The notes below the pieces were generated by a model, which saw only the letters and a list, made by a program, of their open reading frames with translations, did no database searches and had not been told where the DNA came from. A stretch of DNA of 13,962 nt from Lentisphaerota bacterium (lineage in GTDB: Bacteria > Verrucomicrobiota > Kiritimatiellia > JAAZAB01), in assembly GCA_016182435.1 (NCBI GenBank), contig JACPGN010000203.1:1-13962 (forward strand), read 5' to 3'. Position 1 is the first letter of the stretch. The number at the start of each line of letters is the position of its first letter. Positions 12,979 to 13,962 of this stretch are shown piece by piece. A program made the translations under genes and the position numbers.

Positions 12979-13962
12979 CTATTCGCTTTGGCCGAAGCGT
13001 TTGATGTCTTCCGGCGCTTCGGCGGGGGCGGCGGGCTTGGCGCGGGCCTGAACCATGACTTTTATGTGCTCGACCACGTCGGCATTGGCCAGCGTGGTAA
13101 TGTCGCCGACCGGCATATTATTGGAGAGCGCCGCCAGCACCCGGCGCATGATTTTACCGGAGCGGGTCTTGGGCATGTCTTCGACGACCCACACGTGGGC
13201 CGGCCGCGCGATCTTCCCGATGGTGGTCTCGATGGCCGCGACCACTTTTTTCTGGACTTCCTTGTGATCGCTGGTCACGCCCGGCTTCAAGGCGACGTAG
13301 ACTTCGGGTAGCCTGCCTTTGATTTGATCAACCACGGGCACGACGGCCGCTTCGGCTATTTCGGCCACTGTCAGCGCGGCCGACTCTAATTCCTTGGTGC
13401 CCAGCCGGTGGCCGGCCACGTTGATGACATCATCAACCCGCCCGAGGATGCGCAGGTAACCATCGGCGGCATAGAGGGCGCCGTCGCCGGCAAAGTACGG
13501 CCAGTCGCGCCAGTCAGTGCTCTTAGGGTTCTTGCAGTACTTGGCGTAGTAGGTTTGCACGTAGCGGTCCGGGTCGCCCCAGATTGTCTGCATAATCCCC
13601 GGCCAGGGATTGCGGATGCAGGCATTGCCCGCGCGTTGGGAGCCGGGCGGAAGCTCATTGCCCTTCTCATCATAGATTACCGGGTGAATTCCCGGCACGC
13701 CCGGCCCGGCGCTGCCCGGTTTCATCGGATTGAGCGCGGGCTTGGTGCTGCAGAGGAACCCGCCGTTTTCGGTCTGCCACCAGGTGTCAACAATCACCGC
13801 CTGCTTTTTGCCGACTTCATTGTAATACCAGCGCCAGACATCCGGCTCGATGGGCTCGCCCACGGTTACCATCAATTTGAAATGGTAAGTGTACTTGCGC
13901 GGTTCTTCCGGGCCGACTTTACGCAACTGCCGAATGGCCGTGGGCGCGGTGTGAAAGATATT
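12979..13962 (-). CDS. acsA: Acetyl-CoA synthetase, C-terminal half (partial at window end)
   Basis: The frame is open to the window edge and encodes 327 residues of a protein usually near 650 aa. The fragment starts NIFHTAPTAIRQL and holds DTWWQTENGGF, PGSAGPGVPGI, YFAGDGA, then GRVDDVINVAGHRLGT, and finally PKTRSGKIMRR, whose lysine is the usual acetylation-controlled catalytic residue. The enzyme makes acetyl-CoA from acetate, ATP and CoA via acetyl-AMP. Two core motifs differ slightly from the textbook forms (TENGG for TETGG, YFAGDG for YFTGDG), while the Asp and both Arg positions expected to contact nucleotide are kept. It ends in a proline/alanine-rich tail. The missing N-terminal half must lie beyond 13962. 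Confidence 0.93.
   Translation of the reverse strand, partial: NIFHTAPTAIRQLRKVGPEEPRKYTYHFKLMVTVGEPIEPDVWRWYYNEVGKKQAVIVDTWWQTENGGFLCSTKPALNPMKPGSAGPGVPGIHPVIYDEKGNELPPGSQRAGNACIRNPWPGIMQTIWGDPDRYVQTYYAKYCKNPKSTDWRDWPYFAGDGALYAADGYLRILGRVDDVINVAGHRLGTKELESAALTVAEIAEAAVVPVVDQIKGRLPEVYVALKPGVTSDHKEVQKKVVAAIETTIGKIARPAHVWVVEDMPKTRSGKIMRRVLAALSNNMPVGDITTLANADVVEHIKVMVQARAKPAAPAEAPEDIKRFGQSE

Overview
The window looks like a GC-rich chromosomal segment of a Gram-negative bacterium. A Tat-exported DUF362 protein next to two large BatA/VWA membrane proteins, a GxxExxY gene and a PQQ-type propeller protein suggests a member of the PVC superphylum (Verrucomicrobiota, Lentisphaerota or Kiritimatiellota-like) or a neighbouring lineage. 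No marker gene fixes the taxonomy, so this is only an inference.

Layout. Positions 1-881 form a graveyard of relics. A 93-bp inverted-repeat element (104-196) is followed by an internally deleted copy of ribosomal protein L15 (249-498), two short direct repeats, a piece of an RHS/YD-repeat protein, and hairpin-rich DNA. Positions 882-6940 are a minus-strand operon: DUF362 protein, then a BatA/VWA protein of 739 aa, then a VWA protein of 753 aa. The two VWA genes are split by a small GxxExxY cassette whose arms are each three tandem 9-bp units (CAC[G/T]GATNN). The cassette is bounded by a 9-bp direct repeat, and removing it would leave the two genes 6 nt apart. The element at 104-196 carries the same arms but no gene, so the two look like a gene-bearing and a gene-less form of one mobile family. 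This is the best candidate here for an undescribed system.

Positions 7103-9651 run on the plus strand: a stand-alone response-regulator receiver, a Cyc2-like fused monoheme cytochrome/outer-membrane porin, and a small periplasmic cytochrome c. The last two could pass electrons between the cell surface and the periplasm, as in Fe(II) oxidation. The small cytochrome is frame-shifted after its haem motif by a perfect 34-bp tandem duplication. Positions 10059-11612 encode a secreted eight-repeat PQQ-like beta-propeller in AT-richer DNA, followed by a moaC gene with a broken frame.

Positions 12172-12325 hold a 132-bp MITE with perfect 18-bp terminal repeats, an 11-bp target duplication and a folded double-hairpin core. 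It lies inside one of two degenerate direct repeats that flank a DUF4258/YgiT-finger toxin-antitoxin pair on the minus strand. The window ends inside the C-terminal half of an acetyl-CoA synthetase gene (minus strand).

Three genes here (rplO copy, moaC, small cytochrome c) carry small frame-breaking indels. Real decay and assembly error cannot be told apart from the sequence alone.
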